NCBI GenBank assembly: GCA_963585895.1
Contig: OY757934.1
Coordinates: forward strand, 36,477,356 to 36,541,355
Direction: 5' to 3'
DNA: 64,000 nucleotides
DNA from: Sepioteuthis lessoniana
Taxonomy: Eukaryota; Mollusca; Cephalopoda; Myopsida; Loliginidae
The notes below the pieces were generated by a model. It did no database searches. It was given only the letters and a program-made list of their open reading frames with translations, and was not told where the DNA came from. Below, piece after piece: positions 43,171-54,625 of this stretch (positions are counted from its first letter, which is position 1; the number at the start of each line of letters is the position of its first letter). The translations under genes were made by a program, and so were the position numbers.

Positions 43171-43419
43171 CAACAAGATACTCTGCACTCTGAAATATGA
43201 AAAATTGTACTTTGCTGAACTGTTACCCTTCTTCAGAAAGTATTTATCTTGGCCTCCCATCAAACGATATTTGACCCAAGGTCTTTTTTAGGGGTTTTAG
43301 GAAAGGGAGAGGTCAGCCACAATCAATGTGATTGGAAAAGTAACACCCAAAAGAGGAAGCAAAAAGAGCATAAAAATAGAATATATATATATATATATGG
43401 ATTATTGTGATCACAAGGA

Positions 43420-43427
43420 CTAAAATA

Positions 43428-43479
<52 letters not shown>

Positions 43480-43490
43480 TGATAATGAAT
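43420..43490. repeat. (TAA)n microsatellite
   Basis: About 20 TAA units with minor variants at both ends. No LINE-A 3' UTR adjoins it directly. Confidence 0.95.
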
Positions 43491-44067
43491 AAAAACTATT
43501 AAAACAAATGTACCAAGGGAATAGTATTGTCTTTGAAATTATTTGTTTTTGAAATTCAAGAAAATTAAATAAAACATAAAATTGTTTCTTAAATTATGTA
43601 AAAGTGAAAAAAAAATTGAGATTTCATATTTTAAACAAATCTATATTTTTTTCTATAAAAGCATTTTCTATGAAATTTATATTTTTAATCTCATTTTGTC
43701 AAAGAACATTGTGGAATATATTTTCTTACAGGCAATCCATACTGAATCATTTCCTAAAAAGCAACAAAAAATAAAAAATGCCATTGCCCTTAAGTGAATT
43801 ATATTCTTATATAAAATATAATAGTATCTAAATTCCTAACCACTGTACCCAGAAATTTCTTGCTATTTGTTTAATATAATTTTTGAAGTAGGAAGGTGAT
43901 TAAATAAATATCAAAATATAATTCTGAAACTTGAGCAATATTCAATGTTATGGGAAAAAATATCTAAATATTAAGAAAACTGATATTTATATTTTTTATT
44001 TAATCATTAAATGTTGATTTCTAGCAACTGGGTTTTTATATTTGCTTTTATCCCATGTGAATATATT
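43491..44067. other. Anonymous AT-rich DNA
   Basis: No recognisable element was seen. The short plus-strand open frame at 43582-43797 is low-complexity (I/F/K/Y-rich). Confidence 0.5.
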
Positions 44068-44185
44068 AGGCGTGCAAAAGTTTTTACCAAAAATCAATTT
44101 CTGTTGGTATAATTGAAGCTAATTGCTCGCACTACAAGATTCTCTAATTCAGCCCTTCAGAAACAAGTTCTTTTTCAAACTAATC
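44068..44185. mobile_element. mariner terminal fragment
   Basis: 'ttaggcgtgcaaaagttttt' resembles the 'ttaggttggtgcaaaagt' end of mariners. It is cut at 44186, where an RTE 3' tail begins. Confidence 0.45.
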
Positions 44186-45100
44186 ATCATCATCATTGAA
44201 TTGTGCTGATACTTCCCAAACTCACTCTTGCCATCCGTCACTATTGTCCATCACTCCTGGTAGGTTCTCTTGACTGCATGCAGTGTCTGCACAATGCTTA
44301 TGTATGTAAGTCCTTACAGGTCGGTCAACATTTTCATGTGCACAAATCCATAAGAGAATATCACCTATGAGTTTGTCTTTACTTCTCCAGCAGTGCCCAA
44401 GATTTTCAGTTGATGAGTTATTGCTGCCGAGGTATGTGAAATGATCTACTAATTTCAGAGGCCAGCCACTTAAAGTGAAGATGGCTCCTTCTCTTAAAAT
44501 GCATAAACTCTGTTTTATTTGTGTTCAAATAGAGATCAATGCCTCCTGCTGCTTACTCCAGGCTATACAGCAGGGATTTGGCTTGGGGAGGAGAAGCACT
44601 AGGTCATCTGTGTAGTCTGCATCTGTCATCATTTCTATAGGGAGGTGCCTGTGGTGTAAGGGTTATCGTCATAGGAAATGGACATGGCAACACGAGTTTA
44701 AATCCTGGACAAGACTGATTGCATTTCACAAAGCACTAATACCCTTGGGAAAGGTATGAATCCAATTATTCTCCCTCCAGCTATGGGTAAATAGTAGGGC
44801 AGACTGATTTCTTTAGCCTTGGTGAGGCAACTAGTCTAGGAGAAGGAAAACTCTGAATTCAAACCTGTTAAGCTCTGCTTAAAAATTGACCTTGTGTCAT
44901 ATCCTGCCCGAGTGGAGGGGTTGGGTAAATAGGATCTTTTATATAGGATATCATTTCCTACTTGTCTTTTTAATGGGAAACCATTTTCTTTTATTAAATC
45001 TACTGATGTTGAAGTATATAATCTAGGTAGATTATTAATGTGACAAGATTTTTGAAAGGTATATAAAGGCATGACTGAACTTTCAGAATTACATTTACAA
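44186..45100 (-). mobile_element. RTE LINE, antisense, interrupted by SINE-B
   Basis: It begins with the 'catcatcatcattgaattg' tail, then 'ccatcactcctggtaggttc', 'gtccttacaggtcggtcaac', 'gaggtatgtgaaatgatcta' and 'ctgcttactccaggctatac'. The continuation after the SINE ('ggatatcatttcctacttg', 'gggaaaccattttctttta') has a counterpart at 46520-46600. The coding region is badly decayed. Confidence 0.78.
44640..44945 (+). mobile_element. SINE-B, near full length
   Basis: The tRNA-like head has 'gtggtgtaagggttatcg' (box A) and 'cgagtttaaatcctgg' (box B). The family body 'cccttgggaaaggtatgaat', 'gccttggtgaggcaac' and 'aaaaattgaccttgtgtc' follows, ending 'ggttgggtaaata'. It sits in the RTE copy with a short 'tatagg' repeat at the ends. 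Confidence 0.9.
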
Positions 45101-45695
45101 AGAGAAATGACTGATAAAGAAAGATTCTTGTTTTACTGAAGATGATCCTGGAATTACAACTTGGCAAAACAGTTTTTAATTTTCAAAAAAATAGTGCTTA
45201 AAATATTTGGCACACACCAAATTTTTTAATAATGTTTACTCAAATTAAATCTGGCCCAGTTGGCTGGGGCTGTAGAATAAACCGACTGCATCTCTGCTGA
45301 GGGGTAAGACTCCCCTAATGAGTGTCCTGGATATGACACCAAATAATCTGAGAGAGAGGCTCCAGTAATACTGGAGCTTTGGGGAATACGGAGTACCCCT
45401 TCATTGCCATCACTCCCTGGTCCACTCTGGCCCGGAGTGATAGCACCTGATAGAGTCCCATCTCTGGTTCAAATAGAACTAAACTGTGTACTTATGCTAA
45501 ACTGAATTGTTTTGAATAAAACTGTTTTGACATTTAAACTGCTTACTTATGCTAAACTGAATTGTTTAAAATAGAACTGTTTTTAAATTTAACTATTTGT
45601 AAATAAATGACTGATATTTAATTGGATTGTTAGTGATACATAGCAATACTTGGAACTATCTAACTTTGTTGACTTAACTGAATAGTTTGAAATAG

Positions 45696-45766
45696 ATTTG
45701 ATTTGGTTTGGTTTCTTTGTTTAATGGCATATCAACCAGAGCCATCCTTCTAGAAGAACAAAAGGC
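45696..45766 (-). mobile_element. SINE-A 3' fragment with target duplication
   Basis: 'ggtttctttgtttaatggc' and 'ccttctagaagaac' are the SINE-A 3' end. The repeat ttgaaatag flanks it at 45687-45695 and 45767-45775. It is only 71 bp, strongly 5'-truncated. Confidence 0.8.
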
Positions 45767-45889
45767 TTGAAATAGAAATGTTTTTGACATTTAAACTATG
45801 TACTTATTATGCTAAACTGAATTGTTTGAATATGTACTTATTATGCTAAACTGAATTGTTTGAAATAGAACTGTTTATATGCATAAAAA

Positions 45890-46153
45890 ATACCGGGACA
45901 TTGGCTCAGCGGTTAGAGTGTTCGCCAATGGCCTGGGAGACCTGGGTTCAATCCCAGGTCGAGTCATACCAAAGACTTTAAAAATGGTACTTGATACCAC
46001 CTTGCTTAACACTCAGCATTATAAGGTACGGTTCAAGGGTAAAGTGGAGCAATCCTGGGAATGGAGTAGCGCCCTCCCCTACACCTTGGTGTAGTAGCTA
46101 TCGAAAAGGGAGCCTTCGGGTCACCCTCGACTATGGTCGCTAACTTTACTTAC
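45890..46153 (+). mobile_element. SINE-D, intact-looking, tRNA-derived, 16-bp target duplication
   Basis: The pol III box A TGGCTCAGCGGTTAGAG (from 45902) and box B GGTTCAATCCC (45945-45955) match the consensus almost exactly, with tRNA-like spacing. The body has 'gtcataccaaagac', 'atggtacttgatacc' and 'ggagccttcgggtcaccc'. The repeat tttatatgcataaaaa at 45874-45889 and 46154-46169 is perfect. This is the youngest-looking SINE here. Confidence 0.95.
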
Positions 46154-46299
46154 TTTATATGCATAAAAATGGACTTGGCATTAAATAACTAACAATGGTT
46201 GATGTGCCATAAAACCAAACCAAACCAAACCAAATCAAATTAAATCTCTCATTGTTATCAAGTTTTGCTGATTATTTAAAACTGATATGTCCATATATG

Positions 46300-46640
46300 A
46301 AAGCCTAAAGGTGAAATTTGCTTATGAGTTTGTCCCTGTTCCTCGAGCAGTGCCTACCATGTCTTGTTTATCTTATTTGTATGGTTTATGAGATGGGAAG
46401 CAAGAAGCCGTACAGCTGTTGTTTTGTAGAGTGCTACTTCCAGGCTATGCAGGTGACATTTGGCTTGCACAGGTGTATTAGCATAATCCTCTGCATAGTT
46501 GACATCCATGAAAGTTTCTGTGGGATATTATTTGCTTCTTGCCTTTTTTAGTATGAGACCATTTTCTTTCATTTGATCACTTGAGGTTCATAGTATGTAA
46601 TCTAGACAGATTATTACTGAGATTCTTATTATTTTTGTGA
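46300..46640 (-). mobile_element. RTE LINE fragment, antisense
   Basis: 'gtgcctaccatgtcttgttt', 'aggctatgcaggtgacattt' and 'agtatgagaccattttcttt' parallel the 44186-45100 copy and, more loosely, 36850-37390. It is decayed and lacks the 3' tail. Confidence 0.65.
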
Positions 46641-49329
46641 ATATATATCAGTATCCCAGCAAAAACAATTTCATCATTGCAAGACATTTTCAGCACAATA
46701 CACTTAAAATTCACTTGTGACATTATGGCTTCCACCACCCCAGCACTTAAAGATGACAGATGTATCAGACATTTGTAGAGATGTAATTAACAGGTGACAA
46801 ATCAAAGTTCACAAATGCATGAAAACTGTGAAATGCAGTTTTCTCTTCTGGATTGGTGGTGCTGGGATAGTTTCTTTAAAAGTATGAATGGAAAAATGAC
46901 GGACTAGCAACATTATATAGATGGGAGAGTGAATAAAGAGATGAACTGTTATCTTTACTGAGCATTCTTTTCAGTATCCTATCAAGGACTGATAGCATCT
47001 GTTGGGAAAAATTTGGACCCAGCTTAGAAAAACTGTCTGTAGACAAAAAAAGTTGTATAAATACATACAAAATGCATCCTGTGTGCCCAGTCTGAGCAGA
47101 AAACTAAGAAATGGATTTTACAATCATATCTATGTTTAATCAATGAGAGTCGGGGAAAAAAAAGGAATTAAATCTGAACAACACTAAATTTAAAAAGCCA
47201 TCATCAAGAAGATAAAATTTCTTGTTCAAAGAATTAATACATTTGCTACCTATGTCTAAACAGAAAATAATTGATATAATATCAATTCCCCAGGTTGCTA
47301 GGATTGCATTATTGTATACTTAAAATAACTATCTTCTGGTAAAATACCAGATACATATCATGATAAACAGAAATTGGAACTTTCAGATAATTGGATATGC
47401 CCTAACAATTCATAGTGCTAAGAAACCTTATCTGATTTCAGTACCAAGTGCATATAATATTTTTATGACTGGCTAGATATTGAAGTGGGTGTCACAAATT
47501 ATTAGCTTTTTCTTTTTTCTTATTTTTGTGTGTTTCCCAATTTCTCTGACTGACAGGATAGTTTAAAAAAACATATATAAATAAATAAAATAAACACAAG
47601 CATTGTAATTTTTACTGTGGAATAGAAAAAAAATCAATATCAGGTCTACACAGATGTTAATAAATCAGAATGAGCAGTTTTGTGCAGAGTTAGTCTTATC
47701 TCAAGGGCTATTGATGACCGAGAATCAATATCAGATAGGCAATGAGGATAAAAGACAAATGTGAGAACAAAAAAAGTTTGCTGAAAAACTTTTGGCTTTG
47801 TTCTCTGGTTAGAATAACTAAAAAAAAGTATAAAAATATTTTTCAATTCAAACATTTGTTCAAATTAAAAGTTTGGTTTTCATATCTGCAATTACAACAA
47901 AAAAAACAACAACTCCTTGATAAAATATATAAAATATAGTGTGACATTATATATATCATTAAAAATCATACAATCAAAATGGATATCATTAGGTACTATT
48001 TATTGCTAAACTCCTCAACTCTGAAATTTGGTAGGCATGAATAAAATTGCAACACCTATGTGTAAAAAAAGTGAAACTACATAAATATATATATAAGAGG
48101 TGTACTTGTTTATGAATTGGTATATATTCATATTGTTCAACATTGGAAAATCAGGCATCGACAAGAATCAATGCATATGTTAATTTTATAAAGTTTAAAA
48201 CTATTCCTCATCGCCACTTTTATGATATTCCATGAGGGGAGGTAACTATGGCTGATTCTTAAAATCTCTTCACTCTCATACAACACCAAATACTGAGTCT
48301 GGAATATTGAATATGCATTACTGTCAGGCCTCACACTGACCCATTTATATATCCACCATTTCTAGTCATGTGACCTCAATAGCACAATCCATTTCAACAC
48401 TTGTGTTTGTTGCCTGGAGATCTGTGTTCACATCACATGGGTGGCTATTGACACATTCTTCCACATAACAGCTTGGCACTAATGACCCTCAAAGTAGGCT
48501 CAACATAAAGATGAACATAATGAACATTATTTAAAAAGAAAAGAGCATTGGTCCTAATAGTTAGTAATAACATCAACTGTTTGCTCTTAGAAAAAATAAA
48601 CAAAACAAAACACATATTCTTAGTAGAAGAAGCAGACAAAAGTGATATTAGGTTTGAGGCTCTTAAAAATAGTCTTGTAATTGTTCCACAGGGCAATGGC
48701 CTAGATGATAAAAGTATTAGTTAAGAACTTCTTACTGTAGTCTGCCTGCCAGCTGTGAGTTCAGTCTCTGGGCTAAGTGGGAAGAAAAGTCATATTTCAA
48801 GAGAAAAATAATTAAGATGAGGAATCAGCTACAGATTGAATAAATGCTTTGGTTCAAAATTCCCTGAAGGTTCCTGACAATGACAAAAGACACTTGAAAA
48901 AGACTGGAGGATACAGCAGCCAGAATATTTAACAACTGAAATGATCACACTAATCTAAATGTGTAAATAATCAGTAGAGATGAAAACTTTAATAACAACA
49001 ATCTACTTGTAAACAAAATGTGACTTTATATATATGTAAACAAAATGTTATATATATCAATCATGCAACCTTATCTCATTAGATAGTTATAAGAAATTAT
49101 GTTTTTATAATAAAAAGCTTTTGCAATATATCAGCAATGTGATCTTATAGTGAATATTGCACTGTCATAGTAAACTGGATTTTGCATTCATACAATTATT
49201 AATCTTTGGTCAAAAATTTAATGCTGTTTAACTATAATGAATAATCATAATTTTAATAAATCCTTTTTATTTTGAATTTAATTTTTACTTTTACATGGTT
49301 ATATCTTGAAATTATTAACCATAGGTTAC
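46641..49329. other. Mostly anonymous AT-rich DNA
   Basis: The only pattern recognised is a tRNA-like SINE head at 48697-48785 ('atggcctagatgataaaag' box A region, 'gtgagttcagtctctgg' box B region). Short open frames at 46876-47070 and 48445-48696 show no domain. Confidence 0.45.
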
Positions 49330-49334
49330 ACAGG

Positions 49335-50475
49335 ATCCTGGATAAAGCACACACAGATCCTAGCAAGAACATACACTAGGAGATAGGATCCTGGATAAAA
49401 CACACACAGATCCTGGCTAGAGCATACACTAGGAGATAGGATCCTGGATAAAGCACACACAGATCCTAGCTAGAGCATACACTAGGAGATAGGATCCTGG
49501 ATAAAGCACACACAGATCCTAGCTAGAGCATACACTAGGAGATAGGATCCTGGATAAAACACACACAGATCCTGCCTAGAGCATATACTAGGAGATAGGA
49601 TCCTGGATAAAACACACACAGATCCTAGCTAGAGCATACACTAGGAGATAGGATCCTGGATAAAGCACACACAGATCCTAGCAAGAGCATACACTAGGAG
49701 ATAGGATCCTGGATAAAGCACACACAGATCCTAGCTAGAGCATACACTAGGAGATAGGATCCTGGATAAAACACACACAGATCCTAGCTAGAGCATATAC
49801 TAGGAGATAGGATCCTGGATAAAACACACACAGATCCTAGCTAGAGCATACACTAGGAGATAGGATCCTGGATAAAGCACACACAGATCCTAGCAAGAGC
49901 ATACACTAGGAGATAGGATCCTGGATAAAGCACACACAGATCCTAGCAAGAGCATACACTAGGAGATAGGATCCTGGATAAAACACACACAGATCCTAGC
50001 TAGAGCATACACTAGGAGATAGGATCCTGGATAAAGCACACACAGATCCTAGCTAGAGCATACACTAGGAGATAGGATCCTGGATAAAGCACACACAGAT
50101 CCTAGCAAGAGCATACACTAGGAGATAGGATCCTGGATAAAGCACACACAGATCCTAGCTAAAGCATACACTAGGAGATAGGATCCTGGATAAAGCACAC
50201 ACAGATCCTAGCAAGAACATACACTAGGAGATAGGATCCTGGATAAAGCACACACAGATCCTAGCTAGAGCATACACTAGGAGATAGGATCCTGGATAAA
50301 GCACACACAGATCCTAGCAAGAGCACACACTAAGAGATAGGATCCTGGATAATGCACACACAAATCCAAGGCAAAGCACATGCTTAGATCCTAAGTAAAA
50401 ACATAGTTTCTAGTCAGAACACACACTAGGTGACAGTATTCTAAGCAACGTACATTCAGATCCTAATCTGAGGAC
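49335..50475. repeat. 53-bp satellite array (~19 homogeneous monomers)
   Basis: The unit runs 'atcctggataaagcacacac', then 'agatcctagctagagcatac', then 'actaggagatagg', repeating every 53 bp from 49335 to 50342. Every monomer has a GGATCC site. The two halves of the unit ('gatcctggataaagcacaca' and 'gatcctagctagagcataca') are related, so the 53-mer is a diverged dimer of ~26 bp. From 50342 to 50475 monomers become diverged. Confidence 0.98.
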
Positions 50476-50610
50476 ATTAAAAGTCAGTGTAATAGGTAAA
50501 GTGTTGGACTGTAGCTTTGAAGTTAGCAAGTTCTAACTCTAATCATACTATTACATCCCTTTTTAAAGAAATACCCACGGGTAAAAGTATGAACCCCCTT
50601 ATTCCCCTAG
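50476..50610 (+). mobile_element. SINE-A 5' part, split by RTE
   Basis: The tRNA-like head 'gtgtaataggtaaagtgttg' and 'caagttctaactctaatc' is followed by the body phrase 'gggtaaaagtatgaacccc' and 'cttattcccctagc'. The 3' part resumes at 52281. Confidence 0.75.
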
Positions 50611-52280
50611 CTAGAACACAGCCAAAGCAAAACTGAAAGCAGCAAACCAACAAGAAAGAATAAAACTGTGGAAACAGCACTTCGAAAAACTACTAGGAAA
50701 CCCACCGAAAATAACACATGAACCAATCACCAGAATAATTAGTAAACAATTAGACATTAAACTAGGACCATTCACAGAAGAAGAACTCGGCTCGGTTCTC
50801 AGAAAAATTAAAAATAGGAAAGCTGCAGGGCTGGACGAAATTCCCCCAGAAGTATGGAAGACCAGACAATTCAACGACATACTGCTCCGACACTGCAACG
50901 CAGTATACAATCAAAATCCGATAGATAGATGGATGAAGGGATGCATACTCCCCTTCCCTAAAAAGGGGGACCTCGGATTAGCCAAAAACTACCAAGGCAT
51001 AACACTTACATCCATAGCAGCCATAATCTACAATGCCCTACTACGAAACCGCATAGAACCCAAAATCGACAACATACTTAGGAAAAACCAAAATGGCTTC
51101 TGAAGAAATAGATCCACGACCTCACAAATATTAACCATCCGTAGAATCCTTGAAGGTGTACGGGCAAAGAACCTACAAGCGACATTAATATTTGTCGACT
51201 TTACCAAGGCTTTCGACTCCATTCACAGAGGAAAGATGGAACAAATCCTACTAGCGTACGGCATACCTAAAGAAACCGTAGCAGCCATAACGATTCTCTA
51301 TAGAAACACTAAAGTAAAAGTACGATCACCAGATGGAGACACAGAATACTTCGACATTGTAGCAGGAGTACTACAAGGGGACACGCTGGCTCCGTACCTC
51401 TTTATCATTTGTCTAGACTACGTACTTAGAACATCGATTGACAAAATCAGAGAGAATGGCTTCGAGCTGACAAAGAAAAGAAGCAGAAGGTACCCCGCAA
51501 AAACAATTACCGACACCGACTACGCCGATGACATAGCGATACTGGCAAATACACCTGACCAAGCCGAAACACTACTGCATAGTTTGGAACGAGCAGCCGC
51601 AGGCATAGGCCTCTATGTTAATGCACACAAAACGGAATATATGTGCTATAATCAAACGGGGGACATCTCCACTCTAGAAGGAACCCCTCTTAAACTAGTA
51701 GATAAGTTCACTTACCTGGGAAGCAGCGTTGAATCAACCGAAAAGGACATCAACACGAGGTTAACGAAGGCATGGACAGCTATCAATAGGCTATTGATTA
51801 TATGGAAATCAGACCTAATTGATAAAATGAAATGCTGTTTCTTCCAGGCAGCGGTCACACCGATACTGCTATATGGCTGCACTACATGGACGCTAACAAA
51901 ACAGCTGGAGAAGAAGCTAGACGGCAATTACACAAGAATGCTGCATGCAATCTTGAACAAGTCCTGGCGGCAACACCCCACAAGACACCAATTATACGGC
52001 CACCTGCCTCCTATCACAAAAACTATTCAAGTTAGACAAACCAGACATGCAGGACACTGCTGGAGAAGCAGGGACGAACTCATAAGAGATGTACTCTTAT
52101 GGACCCCCACACATGGCCGTGCAAAAGCAGGACGACCAGCACGAACATACATTCAGCAGCTATGTGAGGATACGGGATGTTGTCCTGAAGACCTGCCTAG
52201 GGCGATGAACGATAGGGAGGACTTGTGAGAGAGGGTCAGGGATATCCGTGCTACCAGCGCGACATGATGATGATGATGAC
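50611..52280 (+). mobile_element. RTE-clade LINE, best-preserved copy in the window
   Basis: It is 5'-truncated (no APE endonuclease domain) but has the whole RT and C-terminal region and a TGATGATGATGA 3' tail typical of RTE elements. It interrupts a SINE-A that sits inside the satellite. Composition is richer in CpG than its surroundings, consistent with youth. Confidence 0.95.
50615..52267 (+). pseudogene. RTE reverse transcriptase, one internal stop, one near the end
   Basis: A single frame reads KLWKQHFEKLLGNPPKITHE, NRKAAGLDEIPPEVW, GCILPFPKKGDLGLAKNYQG, then a TGA at 51101-51103 (relatives have Arg, so CGA to TGA), RNRSTTSQILTIRRILEGV, LIFVDFTKAFDSIHRGKM, GVLQGDTLAPYLFIICLDYV and DTDYADDIAILANTPDQAET (YADD at 51521-51532). 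It continues GLYVNAHKTEYMCYNQTGD, LVDKFTYLGSSVESTEKDIN, PILLYGCTTWTLTKQLEKKL, QLYGHLPPITKTIQVRQTRH and GRAKAGRPARTYIQQLCEDT. A second TGA at 52226 precedes ERVRDIRATSAT and the family's end at 52267. The open run from 51236 is 330 codons. The enzyme would copy its own RNA at a nicked target. Confidence 0.95.
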
Positions 52281-52350
52281 TGTCTTTCTAAAAGATGGAG
52301 TTGGCATTAGATATCCCCTGAAGGTTGATTTTCCATTAATAAAAAAACAA
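52281..52350 (+). mobile_element. SINE-A 3' part (second half of 50476 copy)
   Basis: 'ctgtctttctaaaagatgga' and 'ttggcattagatatcccctg' then 'ttgattttccattaat' match the SINE-A 3' end. About 25 bp of the family sequence is missing at the RTE insertion point. Confidence 0.75.
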
Positions 52351-52354
52351 AACT

Positions 52355-52675
52355 ATGTCACTGGATCTGAGGCAAATCACACTCAAATCCTAAGCAGGGC
52401 ATGTACAAACAGACAATATTTTTGGCAAATCATATTCAAATCCTTGGCAGAGCACACTCTAGATGATAGGGTCTGAGACAAAGCACACTCAGATCTAAGT
52501 TAGAGCTCAAACTTGGACACAAGATCCTCATCTAAGCACACTCAGATCTAAGCTCGAGCTCAAACTAGGAGACAAGATCCTCATCAAAGCACACTCAGAT
52601 CTAAGCTAGAGCTCAAACAAGGAGACAAGATCCTCATCAAAGCACACTCAGATGTAAGGCGGAGTATGCACTAAT
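52355..52675. repeat. Diverged satellite monomers, right flank
   Basis: Units such as 'agcacactcagatctaagct', 'agagctcaaactaggagac' and 'aagatcctcatcaaagcac' repeat at about 50-55 bp and clearly derive from the same satellite as 49335-50475. They are less uniform, as expected at an array edge. Confidence 0.88.
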
Positions 52676-52809
52676 TCAAGGTAAAAGTGCTGATTCATAT
52701 ATAAATAATCCCATAATTTCTGATTTGGTTTACTACTCAAATGATGGTACTTTTAAATATATTTTAATTGAAATTGTTGAACAATTTTCTGATGAAAATA
52801 GTAATTTTT

Positions 52810-52990
52810 AGAATTTGTTTATATAGAGAAAATGTACAATGTATGCAATTCCTTAACATCTAGCCATAAAATAATTTTCAAAGGGTTGACATGCAGTCAA
52901 AATCAATCAATTAATCATTTGGCCAGGATTTGAACACTATTTTGCAAATTCCAATCCCTGTGCTGATAATACCACCAGCAAACTAAGAGA
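52810..52990. mobile_element. SINE-C 3' tip and an antisense tRNA-like head
   Basis: 52814-52918 has 'aatgtacaatgtatgcaatt' and 'gggttgacatgcagtcaaa' with an AATC tail (SINE-C variant 3' end, plus strand). 52920-52990 has 'ggccaggatttgaacac', the reverse of a SINE box B region. Confidence 0.55.
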
Positions 52991-53634
52991 TTAACTTGTC
53001 TAAAATGTAGCATTTGAAAAGAAAAAAGATGAGAATATTAAACTAAAGAAAGTCAAGAATGACAATTGTAGCAAAAGCAATGGACAGGTACTTAAAATAA
53101 CTCAAAACCTGTCCATTTGTGTTGTAGAGCTAATAATGACTAAAGATAGGATGCAAATTTAACAAAAGCAATGAGCAAATGTTTTGCTAAAGTTTAAAAT
53201 AAATAACACCTGAATTGATTGAAAACCATATCGGACTAATCAGTTTGAATGATTGAAATATGAAGAAAATCAATTGAATAAGAAGAATGCCAATATGGAT
53301 GAAAAAAAACTAGTTTTAAGAGATATAATATCTTATCAATTGTGAAGGGAACCTTAAGGAAAGCCGTAGAACATACAATTTTTAAAAAGTAACAAATAAG
53401 CGTTCTATTAGTTAATTGATTTACAAATGTGCAATATAAAATGATGATCCCTGAAGATAGCTAATTTTTTTCTTAAAACAGTGTTGGGATTTTTATTGAT
53501 GAAAAATCAGTTTATGATTGTTCATTTTTCACAGGAATTTTTTCCAAAGTAATTTTTAATGCTTACAATCTATAATACTTTTGTATTGCTCAGAAACTAC
53601 TTTATCTTGAAAAATATTTTATTCTTACATTTTA
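52991..53634. other. Anonymous AT-rich DNA
   Basis: No recognisable element was seen. Confidence 0.5.
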
Positions 53635-54112
53635 GGTTTGTTTGTTTGTTTGTTTGGGTTTAATGGAATATCAACCTTTGTAGGTTATTTAATGCCAAAT
53701 TCATTTTTATACAAATAAACAGTTCTATTTCAAACGATTCAGTTTAGCATAAGTACATAGTTTAGTTCTATTTGATCAATAGATAGGACCCTATCAGGTG
53801 CTACAACTGTGGGTGATAGTAGACCTGGGAGTGATGGCAATGAGAGGGTACTCCACATTTTTCAAAGGTCCAGCATTACTGGAACCTTACCGTCAGATTG
53901 TTTAGTGTCGGACCAAGGACACTCAGGTGGGGGTCTTATCCCTCTGCAGAGAAGCAGTTAGTGTATTCTTTAGCCCCAGCTGACTAGGCAATACATTTCA
54001 GGGTTAGGGACTCAGTTTAATAAGCGATGATAACAACTATACATTCACTTTAGAAGCCATAGTAAGAACAACAAGAAAACAAGGCATCAAAGTTGTACGA
54101 ATGTATTTGTTT
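53635..54112 (-). mobile_element. SINE-C, antisense, with ~110-bp shared flank
   Basis: The SINE body runs 53640-53995 ('gggtttaatggaatatcaac', 'agataggaccctatcaggt', 'gagggtactccacat'). The next ~115 bp (53996-54112: 'cagggttagggactcagttt', 'ccatagtaagaacaacaag') match, inverted, the sequence upstream of the SINE-C at 55737. Confidence 0.85.
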
Positions 54113-54330
54113 TTATGAGGTGCTATTTTTAGGCTTGATATCAGAATAAGAGAACTTGCCTCTTTGGTTCTGTATTCAAGTTCCTAAAACTTAGTTTTAC
54201 ACTGATAAGATCCATACTAACATAAAATGAACAGAACTGAAAGTTTGCATGCTTATTTGCATGTTTGTCTGGCTGTAATATTACGGACGGGCGCAGTCGT
54301 CAATCAGTGAAGGTGTCACGAGACTAGCAC

Positions 54331-54530
54331 NNNNNNNNNNNNNNNNNNNNNNNNNNNNNNNNNNNNNNNNNNNNNNNNNNNNNNNNNNNNNNNNNNNNNN
54401 NNNNNNNNNNNNNNNNNNNNNNNNNNNNNNNNNNNNNNNNNNNNNNNNNNNNNNNNNNNNNNNNNNNNNNNNNNNNNNNNNNNNNNNNNNNNNNNNNNNN
54501 NNNNNNNNNNNNNNNNNNNNNNNNNNNNNN
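54331..54530. other. Assembly gap (200 N)
   Basis: Unresolved bases. The right edge is (TA)n(TG)n simple sequence, which probably caused the gap. The round length suggests a placeholder rather than a measured size. Confidence 1.
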
Positions 54531-54570
<40 letters not shown>

Positions 54571-54625
54571 AATATGATTTAGCATTAGATAACCCACAAG
54601 GGTTATGCCATAAAACACAACCACA
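54531..54625 (+). mobile_element. (TA)n(TG)n and a SINE 3' tip
   Basis: After the microsatellite, 'gatttagcattagataaccc' and 'gggttatgccataaaacac' are the 3' end shared by SINE-A and SINE-C. The rest of this SINE must lie in or left of the gap. Confidence 0.7.

Larger units (their letters stand above)
45253..46235 (+). mobile_element. SINE-C, long form, with two nested insertions
   Basis: It starts 'ggcccagttggctggggctg' and ends in (AAACC)n. The 12-bp repeat caaattaaatct at 45241-45252 and 46236-46247 defines it. Its AT-rich section has several copies of 'tatgctaaactgaattgttt' (internal tandem expansion). It hosts a SINE-A fragment (45696-45766) and a SINE-D (45890-46153). Confidence 0.93.

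Noticed and set aside
45890-45965. Functional tRNA gene
   Set aside because: Boxes A and B are good, but the sequence continues into a SINE body with target duplications and does not close a clean acceptor stem.
49335-50475. CRISPR-like array
   Set aside because: Direct repeats have no variable spacers and the setting is eukaryotic; it is a satellite.
50611-50910. 99-codon minus-strand frame
   Set aside because: It is a shadow of the RTE reverse-transcriptase frame on the plus strand.
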